NCBI RefSeq assembly: GCF_018138715.1 | Contig: NZ_JAGSHX010000006.1 | Span: 8,742,001-8,806,000, forward strand | Reading direction: 5' to 3' | From: Streptomyces asiaticus | Lineage (GTDB): Bacteria > Actinomycetota > Actinomycetes > Streptomycetales > Streptomycetaceae | Length of the DNA stretch: 64,000 nucleotides | In this document: in pieces, positions 25,656 to 56,117 of the stretch | Layout: each line of letters begins with the position of its first letter | Numbering within the stretch: the stretch's first letter is position 1 | The notes under the pieces: model-generated | What the model was told of the DNA's origin: nothing | Database searches by the model: none | Seen by the model: only the letters and a program-made list of their open reading frames with translations | Translations under genes and position numbers: made by a program

Positions 25656-25693
25656 CCGCCGCCCACGCGCGCTCGGGCGCGGGTGGGCGGCGG
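25656..25693. terminator. Bidirectional hairpin between GH9 and argG
   Basis: CCGCCGCCCAC (25656-25666) pairs perfectly with GTGGGCGGCGG (25683-25693), and GCGC pairs further inside. It lies between convergent genes and can end both transcripts. Confidence 0.7.
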
Positions 25694-25712
25694 ACCAGTA
25701 GGAGCGGGGAGG

Positions 25713-27200
<1,488 letters not shown>

Positions 27201-27336
27201 CTGTCCTCACCCGGCGGCTGCGACCGGTCTCCGGGCCGAGCCCGCCGCAGCCGGGGCCGCTGTCCCCTCCGCCCCAGCCCATGACGGCATGACGGCCACA
27301 CACGACCGCCGTCCGCCCCTACCCGGCCGCACACGA

Positions 27337-27370
27337 CCGCCGTCCGCCCCCACCCGGGGGCGGACGGCGG
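27337..27370 (-). terminator. Terminator hairpin of the PKS operon
   Basis: CCGCCGTCCGCCCC (27337-27350) pairs perfectly with GGGGCGGACGGCGG (27357-27370) around a 6-nt loop, 20 bp past the PKS C stop. Part of the left arm is also a direct repeat of 27307-27318. Confidence 0.8.
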
Positions 27371-27389
27371 CCTGCTCAGGGCGGTGGCG

Positions 27390-33950
<6,561 letters not shown>

Positions 33951-34021
33951 GCGGAATCAGTCTCTCCTCCGTGCGGCGAGCACATTGCCGGGAACGCGGT
34001 GGGGGGCGGGGTGGCGGCGGT

Positions 34022-37000
34022 TCAGCCGGCCGCGCGGCCGAGTTGGGTGTCGATGAAGTCGAAGATCTCGTCCGTCGAGGCGGCCGTGAGGGGCGTCGGC
34101 AGCGACTCGACCGTCGCGGGGGCGCTCTGCGGCCCGGACAGCTCCGCCAGGAGCGCCCGCAGCCGTACGGAGATCCCGGAGCGGGCCTCCTCGTCCGGCG
34201 GAAGCTCCGCCATCGTCCCCTCGAACCGGTCCAGCACGTCATGGACGGCACGGACCGGATCCACCGGCCGAGGGGCGGTCTCCACCAGCAGGTACGCGGT
34301 GAGCGCGGCGGGGTTCGGATAGTCGAAGACCAGGGTGGGCGGCAGGTCCGCGCCCGTCGCGGCGCTCAGCCGGTTGCGCAGCTCGACACCGGTGAGCGAG
34401 TCGAAGCCCAGCTCCTGGAAGGGCCGGTCGGGGGTGATACCGGCAGGGTCGGCATGTCCCAGGACCGAGGCCACCATGGCGGTGACGGTGTCCAGCAGAT
34501 ACCGCTCCCGCTCGGGCTCGGACAGCACCGTCAGCCGCTCGGCCAGGGTCGGCGGCCCGGCCTCCTCCGCGGACTCCTCGGCCCACACCCCGGCCGGGCC
34601 CCTTCGCGGCGCGGCCCCCGCGGCGTCATCGGGGTCGGGCAGCAGCCAGTGGCGCCGGTGCTGGAAGGCATAGGTGGGCAGGGGCACCGCGCGGGCGCCG
34701 GAGCCGTCGAAGAACGCCCGCCAGTCCACCGCGACGCCCCGGGTGTACAGGGTCCCGAGCGCACCCGTCAGCACCTCGGCCTCGGGGCGCCCGGTACGCC
34801 CGGTGGGCACGGCCACGACAGCGTCGGGCCGCGCGACGGCCTGCGGCACCAGCCCGCTCAACACCCCGGCCGGGCCCAGCTCCACGAAGGTGGTGACGCC
34901 TTGGGCCTCCAGCTCGGCGATCGCGTCGGAGAAGCGTACGGGTTGGCGGAGTTGTGCGGTCCAGTAGTCGGGGGTGCGGAGGTCTTCGTCGGTGGCGGGT
35001 TGTCCGGTGAGGGTGGATATGACGGGGAGGTTGGGGGTGGTGTAGGTGAGTTCTTTGGCGGTGGTGCGGAGTTCTTCGAGGATGGGGTCCATGTGGGGGG
35101 AGTGGAAGGCGTGGGAGACGGTGAGGTGGTTGGTGCGTCGTCCGAGGGTGGTGAAGTGGTGGGCGATGGTGGTGACGGTGGTGTGGTCTCCGGAGATGAC
35201 GAGGGAGGTGGGGGTGTTGAGTGCGGCGATGGTGGCTTGGTGGTGGTGTTGTTCGAGTAGGGGTGTGAGTTCGGTTTCGGTGGCTTGTATGGCGATCATG
35301 GTTCCGCCGTGGGGGAGGGCTTGCATGAGGCGGGCGCGGGTGGTGACGAGGCGGGCGGCGTCGTGGAGGGTGAGTGTGCCGGTGATGTGGGCGGCGGTGA
35401 GTTCGCCGATGGAGTGTCCGGCGACGAGGTCGGGGGTGATTCCCCAGGATTCCAGTAGCCGGTACAGGGCGGTTTCGAAGGCGAAGAGGGCCGGTTGGGT
35501 GTATCCGGTCTCTTGGAGCAGGGCGGCTTCGGGGGTGTCTTCTTCGGCGAACATCACTTCTTTCAGGGGGCGTTCCAGGTGGGTGTCCAGTGCTTCGCAT
35601 ACCGTGTCGAGGGCCGTGGCGAACGCCGGGTAGGTGGCGTACAGCTCGCGTCCCATCCCGGCACGCTGGGCCCCCTGACCCGAGAACAGGAACGCCGTAC
35701 GCCCCGCCGACCTGGCCCCCGTCACCACGTTCGGCCCCGGCTGTCCCTCCGCCACCGACCGCACCCCGGCGATCAGGCTTTCCCCGTCGCCGCCGACCAC
35801 CGCCGCCCGGTGGACGAAACCGGTGCGCGTGGTGGCGAGGGAGTAGGCCACGTCCTGGACGGCGGGGGCGTCCTCGGATTCGACCAGCGCGAGCAGTCTG
35901 CGCGCCTGGCCGCGGAGGGCCTCGGGGGTACGGGCCGACAGCAGCCAGGCCACGGTGGCCGGGCCCTTCGCCGATGGAGCCGAAGGGAGCCGGGCGACTT
36001 CCGCGGACGCGGGCTCCGGTTCCGGGATGGCCTCCTCCAGGATCACATGGGCGTTGGTGCCGCCGAAGCCGAAGGATGAGACGGCGGCGCGGCGGGGGTG
36101 GTCGGTGTGGGGCCAGGGGGTGTGTTCGGTGAGGAGTTGGATGGTGTTGGGTGTCCAGTCGACGTGGGGGGTGGGTTCGTTGATGTGGAGGGTTTTGGGG
36201 AGGGTGCCGTGGTGGATGGCTTGGATCATTTTGATGATGCCGCCGACGCCTGCGGCGGCTTGGGTGTGGCCGATGTTGGATTTGAGGGAGCCGAGGAGGA
36301 GGGGGTGTTGGCGGTTGTGGCCGTAGGTGGTGTGGAGGGCGTTGGCTTCGATGGGGTCGCCGAGTCGGGTGCCGGTGCCGTGGGCTTCGATGGCGTCGAT
36401 GTCGTGGGGGTGGAGTCCGGCGGTGGTGAGTGCTTGGTGGATGACGCGTTCTTGGGCGGGGCCGTTGGGGGCGGTGAGGCCGTTGCTGGCGCCGTCTTGG
36501 TTGACGGCGCTGCCGCGGAGGAGGGCGAGGATGCGGTGTCCGTTGGTGCGGGCGTCGGAGAGTCGTTCGACGAGGAGGAGTCCGACGCCTTCGGACCAGC
36601 CGGTGCCGTCGGCGGCCGCCGAGAACGACTTGCACCGGCCGTCCGCCGCGAGCCCGCGCAGCCGCGAGAACTCGATGAACGCGACGGGTGTGGACATCAC
36701 GGTGACGCCGCCCGCGAGTGCGAGATCGCATTCGCCGGAGCGCAGTGCGTTCGCTGCGAGGTGCAGGGCGACCAGGGATGAGGAGCACGCGGTGTCCACG
36801 GTGATGGCGGGGCCCTCGAACCCATAGGTGTACGAGAGGCGGCCCGAGGCGATGCTGCCCGCGCTGCCGCTGAACAGATAGCCCTCGAAGTCCTCCGGCG
36901 GTACGTGTGGGCGCGAACCGTAGTCGTTGTACATCACCCCGGTGAACACGCCCGTGCGGGAGCCGCGCAGGGTGTCCGGGTCCAGCCCGGCGCTTTCGAA

Positions 37001-37402
37001 GGTCTCCCACGCGGTCTCCAGCAGCAGCCGCTGCTGCGGGTCGATCGCGGTCGCCTCACGCGGCGCGATGCCGAAGAACTCCGGATCGAAGCCGTCGGCG
37101 TCGTACAGGAAACCTCCCTCGCGTCCGTAGGAGGTGCCGATCCGGTCGGGGTCCGGGTCGTACAGCCCCTCCAGGTCCCAGCCCCGGTCGTCGGGGAACG
37201 GGCCGATGGCGTCCGTGCCGTTCATGACCAGCCGCCACAGGTCCTCCGGCGAGGCCACCCCGCCCGGATAGCGGCACGCCATCCCGACGATCGCGATCGG
37301 TTCGCATTGTCTCTCCTCGACCTCGCGCAGCCGCAGGCGCGCTTCACGGGCGTCCGCGATGGCCTTCTTGAGGTAGTCGCGGAGCTTGCCCTCGTCCGCC
37401 AT
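34022..37402 (-). CDS. Type I PKS B: module 3 (KS-AT-ACP), non-reducing
   Basis: A 1126-residue single-module PKS. ATG 37402 is chosen over TTG 37411 because GGGGAG precedes it and [19 protein letters not shown] is a usual docking helix. KS spans about 34-455 with active Cys near 205. AT (from about 570) has [11 protein letters not shown] and HAFH, hence malonyl. ACP Ser is near 1000 ([10 protein letters not shown]). The C-terminal docking region ends [14 protein letters not shown]. No DH, ER or KR lies between AT and ACP, so the beta-ketone is kept. Its AT is DNA-identical to that of PKS C over 783 bp, and its KS shares 588 identical bp with module 2 of PKS A. Confidence 0.95.
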   Translation of the reverse strand: MADEGKLRDYLKKAIADAREARLRLREVEERQCEPIAIVGMACRYPGGVASPEDLWRLVMNGTDAIGPFPDDRGWDLEGLYDPDPDRIGTSYGREGGFLYDADGFDPEFFGIAPREATAIDPQQRLLLETAWETFESAGLDPDTLRGSRTGVFTGVMYNDYGSRPHVPPEDFEGYLFSGSAGSIASGRLSYTYGFEGPAITVDTACSSSLVALHLAANALRSGECDLALAGGVTVMSTPVAFIEFSRLRGLAADGRCKSFSAAADGTGWSEGVGLLLVERLSDARTNGHRILALLRGSAVNQDGASNGLTAPNGPAQERVIHQALTTAGLHPHDIDAIEAHGTGTRLGDPIEANALHTTYGHNRQHPLLLGSLKSNIGHTQAAAGVGGIIKMIQAIHHGTLPKTLHINEPTPHVDWTPNTIQLLTEHTPWPHTDHPRRAAVSSFGFGGTNAHVILEEAIPEPEPASAEVARLPSAPSAKGPATVAWLLSARTPEALRGQARRLLALVESEDAPAVQDVAYSLATTRTGFVHRAAVVGGDGESLIAGVRSVAEGQPGPNVVTGARSAGRTAFLFSGQGAQRAGMGRELYATYPAFATALDTVCEALDTHLERPLKEVMFAEEDTPEAALLQETGYTQPALFAFETALYRLLESWGITPDLVAGHSIGELTAAHITGTLTLHDAARLVTTRARLMQALPHGGTMIAIQATETELTPLLEQHHHQATIAALNTPTSLVISGDHTTVTTIAHHFTTLGRRTNHLTVSHAFHSPHMDPILEELRTTAKELTYTTPNLPVISTLTGQPATDEDLRTPDYWTAQLRQPVRFSDAIAELEAQGVTTFVELGPAGVLSGLVPQAVARPDAVVAVPTGRTGRPEAEVLTGALGTLYTRGVAVDWRAFFDGSGARAVPLPTYAFQHRRHWLLPDPDDAAGAAPRRGPAGVWAEESAEEAGPPTLAERLTVLSEPERERYLLDTVTAMVASVLGHADPAGITPDRPFQELGFDSLTGVELRNRLSAATGADLPPTLVFDYPNPAALTAYLLVETAPRPVDPVRAVHDVLDRFEGTMAELPPDEEARSGISVRLRALLAELSGPQSAPATVESLPTPLTAASTDEIFDFIDTQLGRAAG
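34919..35701. repeat. 783-bp AT segment duplicated (copy in PKS B)
   Basis: This is the second copy of 31452-32234. Flanking AT sequence on both sides differs between the two modules, so the tract boundaries are sharp, as in gene conversion. Confidence 0.92.
36068..36655. repeat. 588-bp KS segment duplicated (copy in PKS B)
   Basis: It appears identical to 41819-42406 (offset 5751). It encodes the KS part from [10 protein letters not shown] to RRAAVSSFG. It is C-rich on the coding strand like the AT repeat. A further near-identical stretch continues into the active-site region. Confidence 0.92.
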
Positions 37403-37501
37403 GGTGCTCAACTCCCCAGATGTGGTGTGATCGATGGCTCGGATGTCCGAAAGCGGGGCGATGACCGCGCGTGGTCGTGGCCATGGCCCGGTCCGGACCG
37501 C

Positions 37502-51367
<13,866 letters not shown>

Positions 51368-51495
51368 CGCGCTCGACTGCCCTTTCCGGCCGATATAACC
51401 GACAACCAAAAGCATTGAGGCTTAAAGAAAACTGCTCCGGAAGCGTAAGAAAGGACGTTCTCCCGTATCTCAGCGCCCGGCCTCGACCAGGTAAT

Positions 51496-51524
51496 GAGCG
51501 AGACTGAAGAGGGCCGAGAGCGAG
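51496..51524. promoter_or_regulatory. Candidate regulator site between PKS A and the SnoaL genes
   Basis: GAGCGAG at 51496 and 51518 are 22 bp (2 x 11) apart, with AAGAGGG at the 11-bp midpoint. The block is framed by GTAATG (51491-51496) and CATTAC (51526-51531). Direct heptamers at 11-bp steps are the SARP pattern (family knowledge), but the middle unit is poor. The divergent 257-bp gap must hold both promoters. Confidence 0.35.
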
Positions 51525-51624
51525 GCATTACCCGGTGATGGCTGGGCCCTGAACTCGGCGGCATATCCTCCGGAACACCGCACACACCAATCGAGCCTCA
51601 GGGAAAGGCAGGTCGATTCGCGCC

Positions 51625-52005
51625 ATGTCGCAGTCCACCGATATCGTGGAAAAGCACACTTCTCTTTACGTCGAGGCTTTCAACTCCGGGGACTTCGAAG
51701 CCGTCGACGGTTTCTACACCGAGGAGGCCGTCGTCGTCTGGGAGCCGGGCAAACCGCTGACCGGCCAGGCCCGCAGGGACTACCAGCGGGAATTCCTCGC
51801 ACGGGGCGCCAAGATGACCGCCACTCCCCGCCAGACCTTCGTGACCGGCGACACCGCCCTCGCGATCGTCGACTGGGTGATTGACACCGTCGACGACGAG
51901 GGTCGGCCGGAGCGCCTCTCGGGCATCGGCGTCGATGTGCTCCGGCTGTGCGAGGACGGCGTGTGGCGGTACGCCGTCGACGACCCGTACGGCCAGGCCG
52001 CCTGA
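51625..52005 (+). CDS. SnoaL/NTF2-like small protein 1
   Basis: A 126-residue protein starting MSQSTDIVEKHTSLYVEAFNSGDFEAVDGFYTEEAVVVW, the usual helix and first strands of the cone-shaped NTF2-like fold (DUF4440/YybH-like). It continues GQARRDYQREFLA...ALAIVDWVIDT and a final VWRYAVDDP strand. Members act as polyketide cyclases, hydrolases or isomerases, or lack activity. It is divergent from PKS A and precedes a second related gene by 107 bp, so a role on the released polyketide is likely. No reaction can be read from the sequence. Confidence 0.85.
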   Translation: MSQSTDIVEKHTSLYVEAFNSGDFEAVDGFYTEEAVVVWEPGKPLTGQARRDYQREFLARGAKMTATPRQTFVTGDTALAIVDWVIDTVDDEGRPERLSGIGVDVLRLCEDGVWRYAVDDPYGQAA

Positions 52006-52112
52006 GACTTCTGGGCCGAGTTCCCCTCCGATCCGGCGCCGAAGCCGCTGCCACGGCCCGGCCGGTACCCCACACCCATCCAGCCCATCACAGAGAGGCG
52101 GGCCGGTTCATC

Positions 52113-52532
52113 ATGGCCTTCACCGTCGCGTTCGATCCCGAGAACCCCGATCTGACCAGTGACACCGAAACGCAGAACGAGATTTTCATCCAGGTCTTCA
52201 ACTCCGCTGACGGGGAGCTGTTCAACCGTCTGTACCTGGAGGACTCCATTTCGAACTTCTCCGGTGAGCCCCTCACCGGAGCGGCGCGGCTGAAGTTCTT
52301 CAAGGAATTCCTGGCCAACAAGCCCAGTCTGAAGGCGAAGGTCACCCATTCGTATGTCGCGGGTGATGTGGCGCTGATCGGTGTCGAGTACAGCATCGAG
52401 ACCACCGACCCGGACGGGGAGCCGGTGTTGCTCGAGGGCAACTGCACCGATGTGCTGCGCCGGCTCGAGGACGGCCGCTGGCTGATGGCCATCGACCGGC
52501 CGGTGGCCTCCACGGGCCTGGTCGCCGAATAG
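52113..52532 (+). CDS. SnoaL/NTF2-like small protein 2
   Basis: A 139-residue protein from ATG 52113 (MAFTVAFDPENPDL). It shows NEIFIQVFNSADGELFNRLYLEDSISNFSGEPLTGAARLKFFKEFLANKPSLKAKV and VLLEGNCTDVLRRLEDGRWLMAIDRP, the same fold and spacing as the upstream protein. The shared F(N)S-D and GEPLTG/GKPLTG elements suggest a diverged tandem pair that may form a heterodimer. Two hairpins follow and end the transcript. Its function in the pathway is unknown. Confidence 0.85.
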   Translation: MAFTVAFDPENPDLTSDTETQNEIFIQVFNSADGELFNRLYLEDSISNFSGEPLTGAARLKFFKEFLANKPSLKAKVTHSYVAGDVALIGVEYSIETTDPDGEPVLLEGNCTDVLRRLEDGRWLMAIDRPVASTGLVAE

Positions 52533-52534
52533 CC

Positions 52535-52577
52535 GGCGCGGGGCCGCTCCCACGTGACCTGGAAGCGGTCCCGCGCC
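52535..52577 (+). terminator. Long imperfect hairpin after SnoaL-like 2
   Basis: GGCGCGGGGCCGCTCC (52535-52550) pairs with GGAAGCGGTCCCGCGCC (52561-52577) with one bulge and one G-U pair. It overlaps the region right after the stop codon and precedes a second, stronger hairpin. Confidence 0.6.
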
Positions 52578-52596
52578 ATATGAGGAACACAAGGAA

Positions 52597-52636
52597 CAAG
52601 AGAAACCCCCTTGGGAGACCAAGGGGGTTTCTCTTG
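52597..52636. terminator. 18-bp perfect terminator hairpin
   Basis: CAAGAGAAACCCCCTTGG (52597-52614) and CCAAGGGGGTTTCTCTTG (52619-52636) form an uninterrupted 18-bp stem with a GAGA tetraloop. It is the strongest inverted repeat in the window. It ends the SnoaL-like transcript. Confidence 0.9.
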
Positions 52637-52764
52637 TGCGCCGAGACGGCCGACAGGGAGGGGCGCGCGGGAACGGGCGGTTCATGACCGGGAATCGGCC
52701 GGTATCCGGCACGCCGTTCCCCTGTCGCCGCTCGCCGCCCGCCGCGGTGGGCCGCCGCTGGGGC

Positions 52765-52817
52765 CTGCCGTCAAAGGGGGGCGCCCTGCTCCCGGCGCCC
52801 GCACCCTTTGACGGCAG
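52765..52817 (-). terminator. 21-bp two-part hairpin after the flavin reductase
   Basis: CTGCCGTCAAAGGG (52765-52778) pairs with CCCTTTGACGGCAG (52804-52817). GGGCGCC (52779-52785) pairs with GGCGCCC (52794-52800), leaving a 3-nt bulge. It lies 4 bp past the flavin reductase stop on the minus strand. Confidence 0.85.
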
Positions 52818-52820
52818 ACC

Positions 52821-53360
52821 CTAGGCGGCCGCGCGGCCGAACCGGCCGTTGACGAACAGCAGGCCATGGCCCTCGACGTCGCGGGCGGCCTCCAGAACCG
52901 TACCGATGAAAATCGTGTGATCGCCGAAGGAGTGCGCGGCGGTCAGCTCGCACTCCATCCAGGCCAGCGAGCCCGCCAGCAGTGGGGCCCCGGTGTGCTC
53001 GCCCGGCCGCCACGCGACTCCGTCGAACTGCGCGGCGCCCAGGGTCCGGTTCTTGTCGGCGAAGTGCCGGGCCACATCCTCCTGTTCGGCGCCGAGAATG
53101 TTGACCGCGAATCGGCCGGCGGAGGTGAGCGCCTGGTGCATCACCGCACCGTGTCCCACACTGCACAGCACCGACGGCGGATCGAGCGACACGGAGCTGA
53201 AGGCGTTGGCCGTCATGGCGTGCAGATGTTCCCGGCCCACCGTGATCACGGTGACCCCGGTCGCGAAGCGGGACATCACTTCCCGCAGTCGGCCGGGGCC
53301 CACCGGTTGCGGCCTGGAGTGCGAAGCTGTGGGGTCGAGTTCAGCGGACGCGGAATTCAT
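52821..53360 (-). CDS. Flavin reductase (HpaC/ActVB-like FMN-binding split barrel)
   Basis: A 179-residue protein from ATG 53360 with GGAGAGGG upstream; the frame extends further but the family start is here. It contains LREVMSRFATGVTVITV, HAMTANAFSSVSLDPPSVLCSVGHGAVMHQAL, FAVNILGAEQEDVARHFA, and the terminal FGDHTIFIGTVLEA...LLFVNGRFG. These are the flavin and NAD(P)H-binding parts of reductases that feed reduced FMN/FAD to two-component monooxygenases. No such oxygenase is in the window. It faces away from the SARP gene, sharing a 395-bp promoter region. Confidence 0.92.
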   Translation of the reverse strand: MNSASAELDPTASHSRPQPVGPGRLREVMSRFATGVTVITVGREHLHAMTANAFSSVSLDPPSVLCSVGHGAVMHQALTSAGRFAVNILGAEQEDVARHFADKNRTLGAAQFDGVAWRPGEHTGAPLLAGSLAWMECELTAAHSFGDHTIFIGTVLEAARDVEGHGLLFVNGRFGRAAA

Positions 53361-53755
53361 GCCACCCTCTCCGAATTTATTGGGGCAATCCCGGCCTATT
53401 CTGGTGCGGGACAAGGGGCCGGATTCCTCAACGTACCGGTGGATTCCCGGCGGGACTCCACGGTCGGGTAACGCCGCTCCCTCCCGGCCGCACGGTGGGT
53501 ATATGACTGCACGATGACCGAGATTTGACCCGCCGGGCGCACTCTGGGCGCATGGGCGAGATGGGCGAGTCGGCCGCCCGTCCGGAGTCGGCCGGGCATC
53601 TAGGGCAAAAGGCTCGTACGTGGCCGGTCTGTTGACCGGGGCGACTCTCCCCTGCTCGGCCGTTGCCTTCGGCGCATTCCCGTCGGCCTGTGCCAACGGT
53701 CTTGGACACTGGAGTTCTCATATTTATAGCGTGCGGGTATAGAGCGTGGGGATGC
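53361..53755. other. Divergent promoter region between flavin reductase and SARP 1
   Basis: No gene was seen in these 395 bp. There are three GGAnTCC-like words (53421, 53441, 53453 on the plus strand) and two tandem ATGGGCGAG units near 53551-53570. The last 60 bp before SARP 1 are markedly AT-richer than the surroundings. Confidence 0.6.
53702..53730 (+). promoter_or_regulatory. Possible sigma70-type promoter of SARP 1
   Basis: TTGGAC (53702-53707) and TATAGC (53725-53730) are spaced by 17 bp, about 25 bp before the SARP 1 start. Matches to both hexamers are partial. Confidence 0.4.
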
Positions 53756-56047
53756 ATGATATTTCGCCTTTTAGGCCCATTGGAGGCCGAAGTCGCTCGT
53801 GGCCCGATCGACCTCGGCGGCACTCGGCAACGGGCCGCCCTCGCGTTCCTTCTGCTTCATGCGAACCGTGTGGTACCCACCAGCCGATTGGTCGAGGCGT
53901 TGTGGCCGACCGACCAACCCCCCACCACGGCGCGCAAGATCCTCCAGAACGCGGTCTGGCGACTGCGTCGCGCACTGGCCCACTTGCCGGATTCCGGAGG
54001 CACTCCGGAACTGGTGACCCGGGCTCCCGGCTACATGGTGCGGGTCCGTGGCGAACAGGTCGATCTGCTTGTCTTCCAGCAGCAAGTGGACCGGGGGCGG
54101 GCAGCGCTGGCGGTCGGAGATCCGTTCACCGCCGGCCGGGTGCTGAGCGAAGCCCTGTCGCTGTGGCGCGGTCCGGTCCTCGCGGATCTGGTGGAGGACG
54201 GTATGGCGTGGCCCGAACTCACCGCCATCCAGGAAAGAAGGCTCGACGTCATGGAGGACCGCTTCGAGGCCGAACTCGCCAGCGGTGGACACCATGCGAT
54301 CCTTCGGGAACTGGAAGCGTTCGTCCAGGACGAGCCGCTGCGGGAGCGGGCCGCCCAACAGCTGATGCTCGCCCTCTATCGATGCGGCCGGCAGGCCGAC
54401 GCGCTCGGCGTCTACCGCCGGGTCCGGACCGCCCTCGTCGACGGGCTCGGACTGGAGCCGGGCCGCGAGATGCAACTGCTCCGGCAGTCGATCCTCACCC
54501 ATGATCCGGCGCTGGACCTGCTCGCCGAGGTGACCGCCCAGCGGGAAACGGCCACCGTGACCGGCGGTTCCGGCACCATGGTCATCGGAGGTGAGGATCC
54601 GCCGACGGCGACCTGGGAGCGGGCGGCCGCGGCCCCGCCCGACGTGCCGGAGCTCACCCTCGCCGTGGCGGCCGAGGACTCACCGGCCGGCCGGCGGCCG
54701 GCCAGTGTCCTGCTGCTGCGCTTCTCGCTCGGAGCGGAGTTCGTCGAGACGCTGCCCGCTGACGACGTCGACCGGGTGCTGGAGGCGGTGTCCACGATGG
54801 CCTGCGAGACGGTCGAGCGATACGGCGGCCTGGCCACGACCTCCATCGGCTCCGTCCAGCTGAGCCTCTTCGATCCGCGCCCGGGCGAGCCCGACAGCGC
54901 GGAGCGCGCGGTGCTCGCGGCCACCGCCGTACGCGACCGCCTCAGCGCTCCGGCGGACCCGCTCGCCGCGTCCGCGCCGGTGGCCGCCGGTCTCGCCGTG
55001 CATGCCGCCGTCACCACGGGAGAAGCCGTCATCTGCCGCTGGCCCGTCAGCGGGACCGTCCGGCCGTGGGTCGGCGGCGATGTGGTCGACACCTGCCGGA
55101 CCTTGCTGGACCGGACGCCGCTGGGCGAGGTGCACGTATGCGATGAGACCCGGCGGCTGACCGCGCGGGGCCACACCTATCAGCGGGTCTCCGCCTCTCC
55201 CTCGGCCTGGCGGGAGGGCACGGTCGGCGGGGGCGCGGAGAACCCCAGGGGCTGGAGCGCGGACGCGATGGCGATCCCCGACGGGGAGGCGGAGAACCCC
55301 GGGGGCTGGAACGCCGACGCGATCGGGACCTCCGACGGCGAGTGTGAACTGCACCTGATGCACGGCGTGTGGCGCCGCACCCGGCAGCGCTCCATCCCAC
55401 ATGTGATCACGGTTCTGGGTGAGCACCTGCTCGGCAAGACCCGGCTGCTGCGGGAATTCCGGCGCGGGCTCGCCACCGAGTCGACGGACGTACGCGTCCT
55501 GAGCTGTGACCTTCCGCCGGATCCGGGCGGGGCCGACGCACGGTCCATGGCGGCCGGTGTCTTCGCCGCCTACTGCGGTATCACCGGCCAGGACACCGCC
55601 GATGCGGCGTTCGCCAAGGCCCGCGCGACCATCATGCGGGTCGCGGAGAGCGAGGAGGTCGCCGAGACGATGCTGTCGCTGCTTCGGCCCCTGATCGCCG
55701 CCGAACCGCCGCTCCACGGAGGGCCGGGCCTCCGCGCCGCCCTCTCCGCCTGGCGGAGCTTCCTCGGCCGGGCCGCGCTCGAACAGCCCCTGGTGCTCAT
55801 CTGGGACGATGTGCACCGGGCTGATGACCTCCTGCTGGAGACGGTCGAGCACCTCATCGAAGGCTGCCACGGAGTGCCCCTGTTGAACGTCGTCGGCGCC
55901 CACACCGCGCTGCTCGAACGCCGCCCCGACTGGGCGGGCGGCAGGTCGCACGCCATGACCATCAGCCTCACCCAGGCCGCCGCAGACCCCCTGGAAGAGC
56001 TGCTGAGGTCCCTCCTGGCGCCCGGCGGAAACGCGGACGTCGTCTAG
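53756..56047 (+). CDS. SARP-family regulator 1 (HTH-BTAD, cyclase-like and ATPase regions)
   Basis: A 763-residue regulator from ATG 53756 (MIFRLLGPLEAEVARGP), the standard SARP start. The winged helix (about 1-95) precedes a BTAD (about 100-250, ending LILTHDPAL-like). A middle region (about 315-465) resembles a class III nucleotide cyclase fold (SVLLLRFSLG, GGLATTSIGSVQLSLF, ERAVLAATAVRDRL). An ATPase region has Walker A GEHLLGKT and Walker B LVLIWDDVHRADD. The protein ends soon after, without the TPR tail of AfsR. Leu6 is a TTA codon (53771-53773), so bldA control is expected. A 54-bp tandem repeat lies at 55235-55342. It probably activates the PKS operon. Confidence 0.88.
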   Translation: MIFRLLGPLEAEVARGPIDLGGTRQRAALAFLLLHANRVVPTSRLVEALWPTDQPPTTARKILQNAVWRLRRALAHLPDSGGTPELVTRAPGYMVRVRGEQVDLLVFQQQVDRGRAALAVGDPFTAGRVLSEALSLWRGPVLADLVEDGMAWPELTAIQERRLDVMEDRFEAELASGGHHAILRELEAFVQDEPLRERAAQQLMLALYRCGRQADALGVYRRVRTALVDGLGLEPGREMQLLRQSILTHDPALDLLAEVTAQRETATVTGGSGTMVIGGEDPPTATWERAAAAPPDVPELTLAVAAEDSPAGRRPASVLLLRFSLGAEFVETLPADDVDRVLEAVSTMACETVERYGGLATTSIGSVQLSLFDPRPGEPDSAERAVLAATAVRDRLSAPADPLAASAPVAAGLAVHAAVTTGEAVICRWPVSGTVRPWVGGDVVDTCRTLLDRTPLGEVHVCDETRRLTARGHTYQRVSASPSAWREGTVGGGAENPRGWSADAMAIPDGEAENPGGWNADAIGTSDGECELHLMHGVWRRTRQRSIPHVITVLGEHLLGKTRLLREFRRGLATESTDVRVLSCDLPPDPGGADARSMAAGVFAAYCGITGQDTADAAFAKARATIMRVAESEEVAETMLSLLRPLIAAEPPLHGGPGLRAALSAWRSFLGRAALEQPLVLIWDDVHRADDLLLETVEHLIEGCHGVPLLNVVGAHTALLERRPDWAGGRSHAMTISLTQAAADPLEELLRSLLAPGGNADVV
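55235..55342. repeat. 54-bp in-frame tandem duplication in SARP 1
   Basis: Two 54-bp units (55235-55288, 55289-55342) encode AENPRGWSADAMAIPDGE and AENPGGWNADAIGTSDGE. It is an 18-residue duplication between the cyclase-like and ATPase regions. Confidence 0.92.
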
Positions 56048-56117
56048 CCCAACCCAGACGTCCCCCACCCGCGTTCGCCACGTCGCGTCGGCCACGCCCC
56101 GTCCGCCACGTCGGCGC

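Noticed and set aside
27299..27352. Direct repeat of CACACGACCGCCGTCCGCCCC as a possible attachment site
   Set aside because: There is no integrase or tRNA nearby, and the second copy forms part of the PKS terminator stem.
36098..36781. Long plus-strand Gly/Val-rich reading frame (also at 41849-42532)
   Set aside because: It lies antisense to the KS of two PKS modules in the C-rich repeat tracts; the GVG/GDG composition is a by-product of the opposite-strand codon skew.
53421..53459. GGATTCC/GGACTCC words as a SARP site for the flavin reductase
   Set aside because: Spacings of 20 and 12 bp do not fit the 11-bp phase required.
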